Below are positions 8,576 to 17,197 of a DNA stretch of 64,000 bases, in pieces. Position 1 is the first letter of the stretch, and each line of letters opens with the position of its first letter. The position numbers and the translations under genes were made by a program. The notes beneath the pieces are model-generated. The model was not told where the DNA came from and made no database searches. It saw nothing but the letters and a program-made list of their open reading frames with translations. Origin of the DNA: Curtobacterium sp. BH-2-1-1 (GTDB lineage: Bacteria > Actinomycetota > Actinomycetes > Actinomycetales > Microbacteriaceae); assembly GCF_001806325.1 (NCBI RefSeq), contig NZ_CP017580.1:2418001-2482000 (forward strand). Reading direction: 5' to 3'.

Positions 8576-9465
8576 GCAGCTCGCGCGCGGCCCGGATCAC
8601 CCGCCGCTCCCTCCTCGCCGGCGGCGCCGCGGTCGTCGTGGCCGGTGCCGCTGCCGAGGCCGTGAACCTCCGGCTGCTCCCCGGCCGCTCGACGATGTAC
8701 CGCGTGCTCGGCCTCGACGGACCGGCGGGCACCGTCCCCGACGTCACGCCGGTGCCGACGGTGTCCGGGTCGTTCACGTCGCGCGCTCGGAAGGGGGTCG
8801 AGGTCGGTTGGACGATCGCCGCGCCGCAGTCCGACCGGCCCCTGCCGATCGTGGTCGCCCTGCACGGCTACGGCGACGACCACGCGGACTTCTTCGGCTC
8901 CCACCTCGGCTACGACCGGTTCCTCGCCGCGCACGTCGCCGCGGGCGGAGCGCCGTTCGCGATCGCCGCGGTCGACGGCGGCAACCGCTACTGGCACCGG
9001 CGCGCGGACGGCGACGACCCTGCCGCGATGGTCGTCGACGAGTTCCTGCCGCTGCTCGCCCGCCGCGGGTTCGACACCGCACGGCTCGCGTTCACCGGCT
9101 ACTCGATGGGCGGCTACGGCGCGCTCCACCTCGGCGGCGTGCTCGGCTCGGCGCGGGTGCGTGCGGTCTCCGCGATCAGCCCCGCGCTGTGGCGGTCGGC
9201 GGGGGAGACGGCGCGGGGCGCGTTCGACGACCCCGCGGACTTCGCCGCGAACACGGTGCTCGGCCGACAGCCCTCCCTCGACGGCGTCGCGGTCCGCGTC
9301 GACTGCGGCACCGGCGACGGGTTCGAACCCGCCGTGCGTGCGTACGTCGACGGCTTCGCGACCGCACCGGCCGGCGGGTTCGAGCCGGGCGGGCACACCA
9401 CCGCCTACTGGCGGCGGCTCGCGCCGCAGCAGCTGCGGTTCCTGGGCCGGCACCTGCAGGCCTGA
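8572..9465 (+). CDS. Tat-exported alpha/beta hydrolase (esterase family)
   Basis: 297 residues. Twin-arginine signal ITRRSLLAGGAAVVVAGAAA at the N-terminus, so the folded enzyme is likely exported. Hydrolase domain: oxyanion-side ALHGYGDDHADFF near residue 95, nucleophile elbow GYSMGGYGALHLGG near 180, acid CGTGDGF near 245 and His in GGHTTAYWRRL near 270. This is the esterase (PF00756-like) arrangement related to esterase D and mycolyltransferases. Substrate not determinable. The start overlaps the small leaderless frame upstream. Confidence 0.82.
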   Translation: MSSSRAARITRRSLLAGGAAVVVAGAAAEAVNLRLLPGRSTMYRVLGLDGPAGTVPDVTPVPTVSGSFTSRARKGVEVGWTIAAPQSDRPLPIVVALHGYGDDHADFFGSHLGYDRFLAAHVAAGGAPFAIAAVDGGNRYWHRRADGDDPAAMVVDEFLPLLARRGFDTARLAFTGYSMGGYGALHLGGVLGSARVRAVSAISPALWRSAGETARGAFDDPADFAANTVLGRQPSLDGVAVRVDCGTGDGFEPAVRAYVDGFATAPAGGFEPGGHTTAYWRRLAPQQLRFLGRHLQA

Positions 9466-9470
9466 CCCGC

Positions 9471-9527
9471 GCCGACGGCGGCCTGGAGGCGCGGGGCGGC
9501 CCCGCACCGTCCCTCCAGTCCGTCGGC
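9471..9527. terminator. Imperfect GGAGGCGCGG-family hairpin
   Basis: Arms beginning GCCGACGG and CTGGAGG pair with CCTCCAG and CCGTCGGC, with GCGGGG/CCCCGC inside. It follows the esterase stop by 6 bases and is a decayed version of the palindromes at other gene ends. Confidence 0.6.
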
Positions 9528-9561
9528 TGGTCGAGCCCACGGCCGTTCCCGGCTCCGTCGC

Positions 9562-9609
9562 TGACCGTTCCGGTTCACGATCCCCGGGATCTGCGAACCG
9601 GAACGGTCA
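9562..9609. terminator. Second palindrome between esterase and rimB-like gene
   Basis: Perfect 15-bp arms TGACCGTTCCGGTTC (9562-9576) and its complement (9595-9609); the 18-base centre also contains GATCCCCGGGATC. Unrelated in sequence to the preceding hairpin. Convergent position suggests a terminator for the leftward gene. Confidence 0.55.
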
Positions 9610-9677
9610 CGGCGCGGACGACTTCAGCGGATCCCGCGCAGGCCGCGCACCGCGTCGGCGGCGAGCTCGGCGAGCCG

Positions 9678-10160
9678 TCAGGCGCGACCGCGGTTGCGGC
9701 GGCGGATCTCCTTCGGCGCCCGGCCGGCCATGAACGAGCGAGCTGGGTCGACGAGGAAGCCCTGGCGCAGTGCCTCGCGGCCGACGAGCATCCGGAAGCC
9801 CATCTGGTCGCGGTTGCTCAGCGTGACCTCGGCCTCGAAGACACGCCCGGCGAGGGACATCTCGGTGAGGACCACGATGCGCTCCTGGGTGTGCCCGGTG
9901 GAGCTCCGGACGATGCGCCGGTCGTGCACGTCGCACTCGATCGTGACGGCGTCGGCGTCGGTGTCCTGCCAGGGGTGCACCGAGAAGCGGACCCGGTCGC
10001 CGGGGAGTTCCTCGAGGTCGAACGCGTGCAGCGCTGAGCTGCGCGCACCGGTGTCGAGCTTCACCTTGATCCACGGGATGCCGAGGCTCGGCAGGGCCGC
10101 CCACTCCCGCCAGCCGGCGACCACGAGACCGCCGTTCGGGGACTTCGGTACTCGGGCCAT
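9678..10160 (-). CDS. RimB-like retropepsin-fold protease (ATP-dependent zinc protease family)
   Basis: 160 residues. The motif KLDTGARSSALHAF near residue 30, followed by GHTQERIVVL and NRDQMGFRMLVGREALR, matches the PF05618 family; the DTGA is the aspartyl-protease-like active motif. RimB acts with RimK in controlling glutamate tails on ribosomal protein S6 in pseudomonads; I infer a similar role because the divergent neighbour is a RimK ligase. ATG 10160 is chosen (AGGATGG upstream); an ATG 18 bases further upstream is in frame and possible. Confidence 0.75.
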   Translation of the reverse strand: MARVPKSPNGGLVVAGWREWAALPSLGIPWIKVKLDTGARSSALHAFDLEELPGDRVRFSVHPWQDTDADAVTIECDVHDRRIVRSSTGHTQERIVVLTEMSLAGRVFEAEVTLSNRDQMGFRMLVGREALRQGFLVDPARSFMAGRAPKEIRRRNRGRA

Positions 10161-10224
10161 GTGCCCATCCTGTCGCATGCTTGGATGGAGCGTCGCCGTC
10201 GATACCAACCCCGGAGCCTCCCCG

Positions 10225-11418
10225 ATGAAACTCGCCATCCTGTCGCGTGCGCCGCACGCGTACTCGACGGAGCGCCTCCGGGCCGCCGCGATCGACCGCG
10301 GGCACGAGGTGAAGGTGCTCAACACGCTCCGGTTCGCGATCGACCTGACCGGCGACGACCCCGACCTGCAGTACCGCGGCAAGCTCCTGTCCGACTACGA
10401 CGCCGTGCTGCCGCGCATCGGGAACTCGATCACCTACTACGGCACCGCAGTGGTCCGGCAGTTCGAGCAGATGGACGTCTACACGCCGAACACGGCCAAC
10501 GGGATCACGAACTCGCGCGACAAGCTGCGGGCGAACCAGATCCTCTCGCGGCACGACATCGGCATGCCCGCGACGACGTTCGTGAACGGCCGCGCCGACG
10601 TCCGCGGGGCGATCGAGCGCGTCGGCGGAGCGCCCGTCGTGATCAAGCTGCTCGAGGGCACGCAGGGCATCGGCGTGATCCTCGCTCCCGAGGCGAAGGT
10701 CGCCGAGTCGATCGTCGAGACCCTGCACTCCACGAAGCAGAACGTGCTCATCCAGAGCTTCATCTCCGAGAGCCGCGGCAAGGACATCCGCGCGCTCGTC
10801 GTCGGTGACCGGGTGGTCGCGGCGATGCGGCGGAGCGCCTCCGGCGACGAGTTCCGGTCGAACGTGCACCGCGGCGGGACGGTCGAGAAGGTCACGCTGA
10901 CGCCCGAGTACGAAGAGGCCGCCGTCCGCTCGGCGCAGATCATGGGCCTGCGGGTCGCCGGCGTCGACATGCTCGAGGGCAACGACGGGCCGCTCGTGAT
11001 GGAGGTCAACTCCTCCCCGGGGCTCGAGGGCATCGAGCGTGCCACCGGCCTCGACATCGCCGGCGCGATCATCGACTTCATCGCGAACCAGGTGGCCTTC
11101 CCCGAGATCGACGTCCGGCAGCGGCTCTCGGTCTCGACCGGTTACGGCGTCGCCGAGCTGCTCGTGCACACGAACGCCGACCTCGTCGGGAAGACCATCA
11201 AGGAGTCCGGTCTCTGGGACCGCGACATCACCGTCCTGACGCTGCATCGCGGCTCGGGCGTCATCCCGAACCCGCGCAGCGGCGTGGCCCTCGAGCCCGG
11301 CGACCGCCTGCTCTGCTTCGGCAAGCTCGAGGAGATGCGCTCGATGATCCCCGAGCGCCGGAAGCGCCGTGCGAAGGTCCGCAAGCTGCCCAAGGAGCCG
11401 CGTCAGCCCGAGGCGTGA
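10225..11418 (+). CDS. rimK: RimK-type glutamate ligase with C-terminal RCK_C domain
   Basis: 397 residues. ATP-grasp ligase: PRIGNSITYYGTAVVRQFEQ and TNSRDKLRANQILSRHDIGM near residues 55-115, VVIKLLEGTQGIGV near 140, and metal/ATP residues in GVDMLEGNDGPLVMEVNSSP near 250. This part aligns with RimK (about 300 residues), which adds glutamates to the C-terminus of ribosomal protein S6. Residues about 305-375 add a TrkA-C/RCK_C-like module (ELLVHTNADLVGKTIKES ... VALEPGDRLLCFGKLEE), the ligand-binding half-domain of potassium-channel regulators. GGAG precedes the ATG. The extra domain suggests small-ligand or dimer control. Confidence 0.85.
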   Translation: MKLAILSRAPHAYSTERLRAAAIDRGHEVKVLNTLRFAIDLTGDDPDLQYRGKLLSDYDAVLPRIGNSITYYGTAVVRQFEQMDVYTPNTANGITNSRDKLRANQILSRHDIGMPATTFVNGRADVRGAIERVGGAPVVIKLLEGTQGIGVILAPEAKVAESIVETLHSTKQNVLIQSFISESRGKDIRALVVGDRVVAAMRRSASGDEFRSNVHRGGTVEKVTLTPEYEEAAVRSAQIMGLRVAGVDMLEGNDGPLVMEVNSSPGLEGIERATGLDIAGAIIDFIANQVAFPEIDVRQRLSVSTGYGVAELLVHTNADLVGKTIKESGLWDRDITVLTLHRGSGVIPNPRSGVALEPGDRLLCFGKLEEMRSMIPERRKRRAKVRKLPKEPRQPEA

Positions 11419-11507
11419 GGCACATCCGGAGTGCACTGTCCCCCGCCTGTCAGCGCATCCGGATCGCGTACCCAGGCCAGATGCGGAAGTATGTGTCGGT
11501 GACGATC

Positions 11508-12581
11508 ATGACGGAACGGCCGGTCGACCAGGCGACGAGCACCGAAACGGAGCGGCCCGGCAACGCCACGGCCAAGCACGACAACGTCGCGCTGCTCTCC
11601 GTCGCGACGACCGTGGCGGAACGCGTGACCACCTCGGCCGACATCGAGGAGAAGCTCCGAGGGGTGCTGCGACGCCTGCGCCTGCCGATGGGGCTCCTCG
11701 AGCGCGTGGCCGGGGTCAAGGAACGCCGGAACTGGGGCGAGGGCCAGTCCTTCCAGGACGCCGCCATCGACGCCGGACGCCGCGCCATGGCCGAGGCGGG
11801 CATCCGCCCCGAGGACGTCGGCCTGCTCATCAACACGTCGGTGACGCGCCCGCACCTCGAGCCGTCGGTCGCCGTGCGCCTGCACCACGGGCTCGGCCTG
11901 CCGTCGTCCGCGATCAACTTCGACATCGCGAACGCCTGCCTCGGGTTCGTCAACGCGATGAGCGTCGCCGCGGGCATGATCGACTCCGGCCAGATCAAGT
12001 ACGCGCTCGTGGTGGACGGCGAGGACGCCGACCAGGTGCAGCTCAACACCATCGAGCGCCTGAACCAGGGCGGCCGCAACCGCAAGGACTTCATGAGCGA
12101 GTTCGCCAGCCTGACGCTCGGGTCCGGCGCCGCCGCGGCCGTGCTCGGCCCGGCGGACATGCACCCGGGCGGCCACCGGATCGTCGGCGGCGTCACCCGC
12201 GCGGCGACGCAGTGGTACGACCTCTGCGTCGGCAGCGTCGACGGCATGTTCACCGACGCGAAGATGCTCCTCAAGGGCGGCATGGAACTCGTCGTCGCCG
12301 CCTGGAACGAGGCACGCTCCCACTTCGACTGGGCCGACATGGACCGCTACGTGCTCCACCAGGTCTCCGACGTGCACACGAACGCCTTCGTCGAGGCCAT
12401 CGGCGTCCCGCGCGACAAGGTCCCGACGACGTACGAGCGCTTCGGCAACGTCGGTCCGGCGTCGATCCCGATCACCCTCGCGGACGAGGTCGCCCGCGGT
12501 GCCATCCGCCCCGGCGACCGGGTGTTCCTCGGCGGTGTCGGCTCCGGCATCAACACGGCGATGATGGAACTGCGCTGGTGA
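11508..12581 (+). CDS. oleA: OleA, acyl-CoA head-to-head condensing thiolase
   Basis: 357 residues from ATG 11508. Thiolase/KAS III fold with active Cys in IANACLGFVNAMSVAAG, His in VLHQVSDVHTNAF and Asn in ERFGNVGPASIPI. OleA condenses two long-chain acyl-CoAs to a beta-keto acid, the first step of long-chain olefin synthesis; the identity rests on the downstream oleBC and oleD. No clear ribosome binding site precedes this ATG; in-frame ATG 11481 is the alternative. The stop overlaps the GTG of oleBC (GTGA). Confidence 0.88.
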   Translation: MTERPVDQATSTETERPGNATAKHDNVALLSVATTVAERVTTSADIEEKLRGVLRRLRLPMGLLERVAGVKERRNWGEGQSFQDAAIDAGRRAMAEAGIRPEDVGLLINTSVTRPHLEPSVAVRLHHGLGLPSSAINFDIANACLGFVNAMSVAAGMIDSGQIKYALVVDGEDADQVQLNTIERLNQGGRNRKDFMSEFASLTLGSGAAAAVLGPADMHPGGHRIVGGVTRAATQWYDLCVGSVDGMFTDAKMLLKGGMELVVAAWNEARSHFDWADMDRYVLHQVSDVHTNAFVEAIGVPRDKVPTTYERFGNVGPASIPITLADEVARGAIRPGDRVFLGGVGSGINTAMMELRW

Positions 12582-15292
12582 GGTCCGGCCTCCCGCGCGT
12601 CGCCGCTGCCACGGCTCCGGCGACGCCCCCGCCGCCCCTGCCCGGACTCGACCCCGCCTGGTCGCGCATCGTCACGGTCCCCGCCGCTGCGGATCCAGGA
12701 GGCACGGCTCGCCCCGAGCGGTCGTGGCACCTCCTCGACACGGCCGGCGCCCTGGCCGCGCTCGGTGTGGAACCCGTCGGCACGCTGCTGTGCGTGCACG
12801 GCAACCCGACCTGGTCGTACCTGTGGCGGTCGGTGCTCCGCACCTCGCTCGACGTCGCCGCCGCCGGTGGTCCGGCGTGGCGGGTCGTCGCGGTCGACCA
12901 GCTCGACATGGGCTTCTCGGAGCGCACCGGCGTGCAGCACGGGCTCGCGGACCGCGTGCGGGACCTCGGCGCGCTGACCGACGAACTCGGGCTGTCCGGC
13001 CCGGTGGTCACCCTCGGGCACGACTGGGGCGGTGTCGTCTCCCTCGGCTGGGCGGTCGACCACCCGGACCTCGTGGTGGCCGTCACGACGTGCAACACCG
13101 CGGTGCACCAGCCCGACGACGCCCCGATCCCCGCACCGCTGCGGCTCGCGCTCCGTCCGGAGATCCTCGGCCGTGCCACGGTGCTGACGCCGGCGTTCCT
13201 CGAGACGACGCTCGCGATCGCCCACCCGCGGCTCGACCGTGCCACCGCCGATGCGTACCGCGCGCCCTACCGCGGGGCGGCCCGTCGCGGGGGCGTCGGC
13301 GGGTTCGTGGCCGACATCCCCGTCGACGCGACGCACCCGAGCGCACCCGAGCTCGACCGGATCGCTGCCGGCGTCGCCGCGCTCGAGGTCCCCGCCCTCG
13401 TGATGTGGGGGCCGCGCGACCCGGTGTTCCTGGAGCGCTACCTCGACGACCTCGCGGAGCGGCTGCCGCACGCGGACGTCCACCGCTTCGAGGGCGCCGG
13501 GCACCTGCTGCCGGACGACGCCGACGTCGCCGGGACGGTCGTCGAGTGGCTCGGTGACCACCTGCCGGACGGTCGCGTGCCCGTGGGGGCCGAGCCGTCC
13601 CTCCTGGCCCGCACCCATGACGACGCCGACGTGCGCCGCCCGCTCTGGGCCGCACTCGACGAGCTGCGCGACAGCGACGAGGCCGCGCTCGTCGAGATGG
13701 CCGCCGCCGGCGGTCCCCGGACCATCTCGTGGCGGTTGCTCGCCCGTCGGGTCGACGAGATCGCGGCCGGACTGGTCGACCTCGGCGTCCGCGCCGGTGA
13801 CCGTGTCTCGCTCCTCGTCACCCCCGGCGCGGACCTGACCGCCGTCCTGTACGCCAGCGTGCGCATCGGGGCGGTCGTCGTCGTGGCCGATGCCGGGCTC
13901 GGCCTGCGCGGCCTGACCCGTGCGGTGCGCGGTGCCCGTCCCGACTGGATCATCGGCGCGCTGCCCGGCCTCGGGGCCGCCCGCGCGCTCGGCTGGCCCG
14001 GTCGACGCATCGCGACGGTGTCGTTGCCGGCGCCTGCTCGTCGGGCGCTCCGGGTCGAGCACACGCTCGTCGAGGTCGCACGACGCGGAGCGCAGCGCCT
14101 CGCACGGGGCACCGCGCTGCCCGGTGCGCCGTCGTCCGAGGCGCCGGCCGCGGTCCTCTTCACGTCCGGGTCGACGGGGCCGGCCAAGGGCGTCGTGTAC
14201 ACGCACGGGCAGCTCGGCGCGGTCCGCGACACCCTCGCGGCGCAGTACGACATCGGCGTCGGCACCGGCCTCGTCGCCGGGTTCGCCCCGTTCGCGCTCC
14301 TCGGTCCCGCGCTCGGCGCCCGGTCGGTCGCACCCGACATGGACGTCACCGCGCCCCGGACCCTGACCGCTCGGGCGGTCGCCGACTCGGTCACCGCGGC
14401 GGACGCCACCGTCGTGTTCCTGTCACCCGCGGCCGTCGCGAACGTCGTGGCGACCGCCGGTGCACTCACGGCAGCGGACCGTGCGGCGCTCGGTCGCGTG
14501 CGGCTGTTCCTGTCGGCCGGTGCACCGGTGTCGGCCGAGCTGCTGACCGCGGCCACCGAGCTCATGCCGAACGCGAGCGCCCACACGCCCTACGGGATGA
14601 CCGAGGGGCTGCTGATGACCGACGTCGACCTCGACGGCGTGCGCGCCGCAGCCGCCGACGCCCCGGACGAGGACGGCATCTGCGTGGGCCGACCCGCCAC
14701 CGGCGTCCGCGTGCGGATCGCCCCGCTCGACGACTCCGGCGAGCCGTCCGGAGCGCTCACCGAGGACCCGGGCGTCACGGGCGAGATCGTCGTCGCGGCG
14801 CCGCACGTCCGCGAGCGGTACGACCGGCTCTGGCGCCAGAACCGGGTGTCGCGGCTCGGTGTGGCGGACCCGCGCGGGCACCGCACGGGCGACGTCGGCC
14901 ACCTCGACGATGCCGGTCGGCTCTGGGTCGAGGGACGCCTGCAGCACGTGCTCACCACGGCGGACGGGGTCGTCACGCCCGTCGGTCCCGAGCAGCGGAT
15001 CGAGCGCGTCCCCGGTGTCGGTCGTGCCGGGCTCGCCGGCATCGGGCCCCGCGGCACGCAGCAGGCCGTCGCCGTCGTGGAGACGACCGGTGGGCGCCGC
15101 ACCCTTCGGCCGACGCTCGCCGAACCCGACCTCGCCCGGGCCGTCCGGGCTGCCGCGGGGATCCCCGTCGCCGCGGTGCTGACGGTGCCCGAGCTCCCGA
15201 CCGACATCCGGCACAACTCGAAGGTCGACCGTGCACGGCTGTCCCGGTGGGCGGCCTCGGTGCTGTCCGGTGGACGGATGGTCCGGCCGTGA
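12578..15292 (+). CDS. oleBC: OleBC fusion: beta-lactone decarboxylase plus beta-lactone synthetase
   Basis: 904 residues. Residues about 40-330 are an alpha/beta hydrolase of the haloalkane dehalogenase type (CVHGNPTWSYLWR; nucleophile Asp in LGHDWGGVVSL), the OleB part that decarboxylates the cis-beta-lactone to an alkene. Residues about 350-900 are an AMP-forming synthetase (LFTSGSTGPAKGVVYTHGQ; YGMTEGLLMTDVD; DIRHNSKVDR), the OleC part that closes the beta-hydroxy acid to the lactone. OleB-OleC fusions are known in Gram-positive olefin producers such as Micrococcus. GTG 12578 overlaps the oleA stop. Codons near 12695-12715 contain a copy of the GGAGGCRCGG element and encode PGGTAR. Confidence 0.9.
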   Translation: MRSGLPRVAAATAPATPPPPLPGLDPAWSRIVTVPAAADPGGTARPERSWHLLDTAGALAALGVEPVGTLLCVHGNPTWSYLWRSVLRTSLDVAAAGGPAWRVVAVDQLDMGFSERTGVQHGLADRVRDLGALTDELGLSGPVVTLGHDWGGVVSLGWAVDHPDLVVAVTTCNTAVHQPDDAPIPAPLRLALRPEILGRATVLTPAFLETTLAIAHPRLDRATADAYRAPYRGAARRGGVGGFVADIPVDATHPSAPELDRIAAGVAALEVPALVMWGPRDPVFLERYLDDLAERLPHADVHRFEGAGHLLPDDADVAGTVVEWLGDHLPDGRVPVGAEPSLLARTHDDADVRRPLWAALDELRDSDEAALVEMAAAGGPRTISWRLLARRVDEIAAGLVDLGVRAGDRVSLLVTPGADLTAVLYASVRIGAVVVVADAGLGLRGLTRAVRGARPDWIIGALPGLGAARALGWPGRRIATVSLPAPARRALRVEHTLVEVARRGAQRLARGTALPGAPSSEAPAAVLFTSGSTGPAKGVVYTHGQLGAVRDTLAAQYDIGVGTGLVAGFAPFALLGPALGARSVAPDMDVTAPRTLTARAVADSVTAADATVVFLSPAAVANVVATAGALTAADRAALGRVRLFLSAGAPVSAELLTAATELMPNASAHTPYGMTEGLLMTDVDLDGVRAAAADAPDEDGICVGRPATGVRVRIAPLDDSGEPSGALTEDPGVTGEIVVAAPHVRERYDRLWRQNRVSRLGVADPRGHRTGDVGHLDDAGRLWVEGRLQHVLTTADGVVTPVGPEQRIERVPGVGRAGLAGIGPRGTQQAVAVVETTGGRRTLRPTLAEPDLARAVRAAAGIPVAAVLTVPELPTDIRHNSKVDRARLSRWAASVLSGGRMVRP

Positions 15293-16275
15293 GGGTCCTC
15301 GTCACCGGTGCGAGCGGGTTCCTCGGGCAGGCGACCGCCGCGGCCGTGCGTGGTGCGGGGCACGAGGTCCGGACGTTCCAGCGACGGCCCTCCGGGGTCG
15401 AGGGAGTGTCGGACGTGCTCGGCAGCATGACCGACCCCGCAGCCGTGGCCCGGGCCGTCGACGGCATCGAGGCGGTCGTCCACCTCGCCGCCAAGGTCTC
15501 GCTCGCCGGCGACCCGGACGACTTCGTCCGCGTGAACGTCGACGGCACCCGGACGCTCCTCGACGCTGCACGTGGCGCCGGGGTCGAGCGGTTCGTGTTC
15601 GTCTCCTCGCCCTCGGTCGCGCACACCGGGTCGTCCCTCGTCGGCGCGGACGCCGGACCCGCCGAGCCCGCGCGGGCCCGCGGCGACTACGCCCGGACGA
15701 AGGCCGCGGCCGAGCTGCTCGCACTCGCCGCGGACGCCCCCGGGTTCGCCGTCGTCGCCGTCCGCCCGCACCTCGTGTGGGGGCCCGGTGACACGCAGCT
15801 CGTCGGCCGGATCGTCGACCGTGCCCGCACGGGGCGCCTGCCGCTGCTCGACTCCGGCGCCGCGCTCATCGACACGCTCTACGTCGACAACGCCGCGTCC
15901 GCGATGGTCGCCGCGCTCGACCACGCCGCCGACGACGGGGTGCACGGCACCGCGTACGTCGTGACGAACGGGGAGCCCCGGCCCGTCGGGGACCTGCTCG
16001 CCGGGATCTGCACTGCGTCCGGGGTCCCGGCGCCGCGGGTGCACGTGCCGGCCGGGGTGGCCCGGTTCGCAGGGTCACTCGTCGAGGCGGTCTGGCGTGT
16101 GCGTCCGGGCGAGGACGAGCCGCCGATGACCCGGTTCCTCGCCGAGCAGCTGTCGACGGCGCACTGGTTCGACCAGCGGCGCACCCGTCGTGACCTGCAG
16201 TGGACGCCCGCGGTGTCGATCGACGAGGGGCTCGGCCGGCTCGCTGCCGCTCAGGCTTCGTCGGCGGCGACGTAG
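15289..16275 (+). CDS. oleD: OleD, NAD(P)H-dependent beta-keto acid reductase
   Basis: 328 residues of the extended short-chain dehydrogenase/epimerase family. Nucleotide loop TGASGFLGQAT at the N-terminus, catalytic Tyr/Lys in GDYARTKAAAE near residue 135, and VRPHLVWGPGD near 160. It reduces the OleA product to the beta-hydroxy acid used by OleC. GTG 15289 overlaps the oleBC stop. The 3' end overlaps the convergent membrane GGCT-like gene by 25 bases. Confidence 0.87.
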   Translation: MRVLVTGASGFLGQATAAAVRGAGHEVRTFQRRPSGVEGVSDVLGSMTDPAAVARAVDGIEAVVHLAAKVSLAGDPDDFVRVNVDGTRTLLDAARGAGVERFVFVSSPSVAHTGSSLVGADAGPAEPARARGDYARTKAAAELLALAADAPGFAVVAVRPHLVWGPGDTQLVGRIVDRARTGRLPLLDSGAALIDTLYVDNAASAMVAALDHAADDGVHGTAYVVTNGEPRPVGDLLAGICTASGVPAPRVHVPAGVARFAGSLVEAVWRVRPGEDEPPMTRFLAEQLSTAHWFDQRRTRRDLQWTPAVSIDEGLGRLAAAQASSAAT

Positions 16276-16898
16276 ACCCAGGCCGTCGCGCCCGACCCGA
16301 GGGTCACCTCGACGCGTTGGTGGTCGGCGACCTCGTGGTCGTCGACGGCCCGCATCTGCCACTCGTGGCCGAGCGTGAGGGACGCGCCCTCGACACGGTC
16401 CTCCGGGGTGCCCCGGCGCAGGATCGGGTGCCGGTCCGAGCCGCTCGTCCGGATCACGCGGGGGTCGGTGATCGTCACCCAGTCGAGCCGCCAGCCGGGG
16501 AGCGAGTCCTCCGTGGTCGGCACCGGCCCGCCGAACAGGGTCTCCTGCACCTCGGGCTGCCGGAGGGTGCCGTACGAGAAGACGAGGTTCACACCGACGT
16601 TCGGCGCCGGGCGACGTGGACGTCGGGGAGCGATCGACGGCGCGGACGTCCACACGATCGCTCCCGCGAGCCCGGTCAGGCCGAGGTGGAGCAGTCCGAC
16701 GACGCCGAGCACACTGCCCCAGATGATGCCCGAGTCGTCGCCGGTGCAGCGGTACTCCGGCCAGGTCTCGTCCGCGCCGAGACATCCGTACCGGTTCGAG
16801 AGCCCGACGACCAGGCCGACGAGACCGACGACGATGCAGAGCAGCGCGAACGCGCCGAGACCGATGACCCACCGCTGGGCAGGGGAGAGACGACGCAC
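16251..16898 (-). CDS. Membrane-anchored gamma-glutamylcyclotransferase-like protein
   Basis: 215 residues. Two membrane segments at about 9-33 and 58-85, then a soluble domain from residue about 105 that opens with LVFSYGTLRQPEVQETLFGG, the YGTL signature of AIG2/GGCT-fold proteins. The domain contains LPGWRLDWVTITDP and later EGASLTLGHEW. The usual catalytic Glu could be the E of VEGASL but this is not certain. GTG 16898 follows TACGGT (16905-16910, minus strand) by 6 nt, so it is probably leaderless. Substrate unknown. Confidence 0.72.
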   Translation of the reverse strand: MRRLSPAQRWVIGLGAFALLCIVVGLVGLVVGLSNRYGCLGADETWPEYRCTGDDSGIIWGSVLGVVGLLHLGLTGLAGAIVWTSAPSIAPRRPRRPAPNVGVNLVFSYGTLRQPEVQETLFGGPVPTTEDSLPGWRLDWVTITDPRVIRTSGSDRHPILRRGTPEDRVEGASLTLGHEWQMRAVDDHEVADHQRVEVTLGSGATAWVYVAADEA

Positions 16899-16917
16899 GG
16901 AGCGACCGTAGCGGACG

Positions 16918-16966
16918 GGAGGCGCGGTGCACGTGACCCAGATCGGGTCACGTGCACCGCGCCTCC
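16918..16966. terminator. GGAGGCGCGG-family hairpin
   Basis: Perfect 22-bp arms 16918-16939 and 16945-16966 around AGATC. It lies directly downstream of the leftward Asp23 operon and upstream of the GGCT-like gene promoter, so it most likely ends the operon transcript. Confidence 0.72.
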
Positions 16967-16973
16967 GGTGGTG

Positions 16974-17159
16974 TCAGTGCTTGGTCGCCTTGGCGATCTT
17001 CTTGCCGAGCTTCTTGCGTGCCTTCCGCGAACGCGGGTCGTTCCACAGCTCGCGCGCGGTCTGGGTCTTCGACTTCTTGTTCACGGGGCGGGTGGCGCGC
17101 GCGCCGAACCAGAACCCGATGAAGACGATCGCGCCGATGAGGATGATGCGGTTGCGCAT
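16974..17159 (-). CDS. Small basic membrane protein, last gene of Asp23 operon
   Basis: 61 residues: one membrane segment (RIILIGAIVFIGFWFGARA) followed by a very basic tail ending KKLGKKIAKATKH. AGGAG precedes the ATG at 17157-17159. No family recognised. Position at the end of the envelope-stress operon suggests an accessory membrane role. Confidence 0.65.
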   Translation of the reverse strand: MRNRIILIGAIVFIGFWFGARATRPVNKKSKTQTARELWNDPRSRKARKKLGKKIAKATKH

Positions 17160-17197
17160 GGGGACTCCTTCGATGGTGGTGCGGGCGGCCGAGGACC

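Noticed and set aside
9627-9677. Reading LAELAADAVRGLRGIR then stop downstream of the rimB-like gene, like the tail of another protein
   Set aside because: Too short, no body of a gene upstream in that frame, and composition is easily produced by chance in this DNA.
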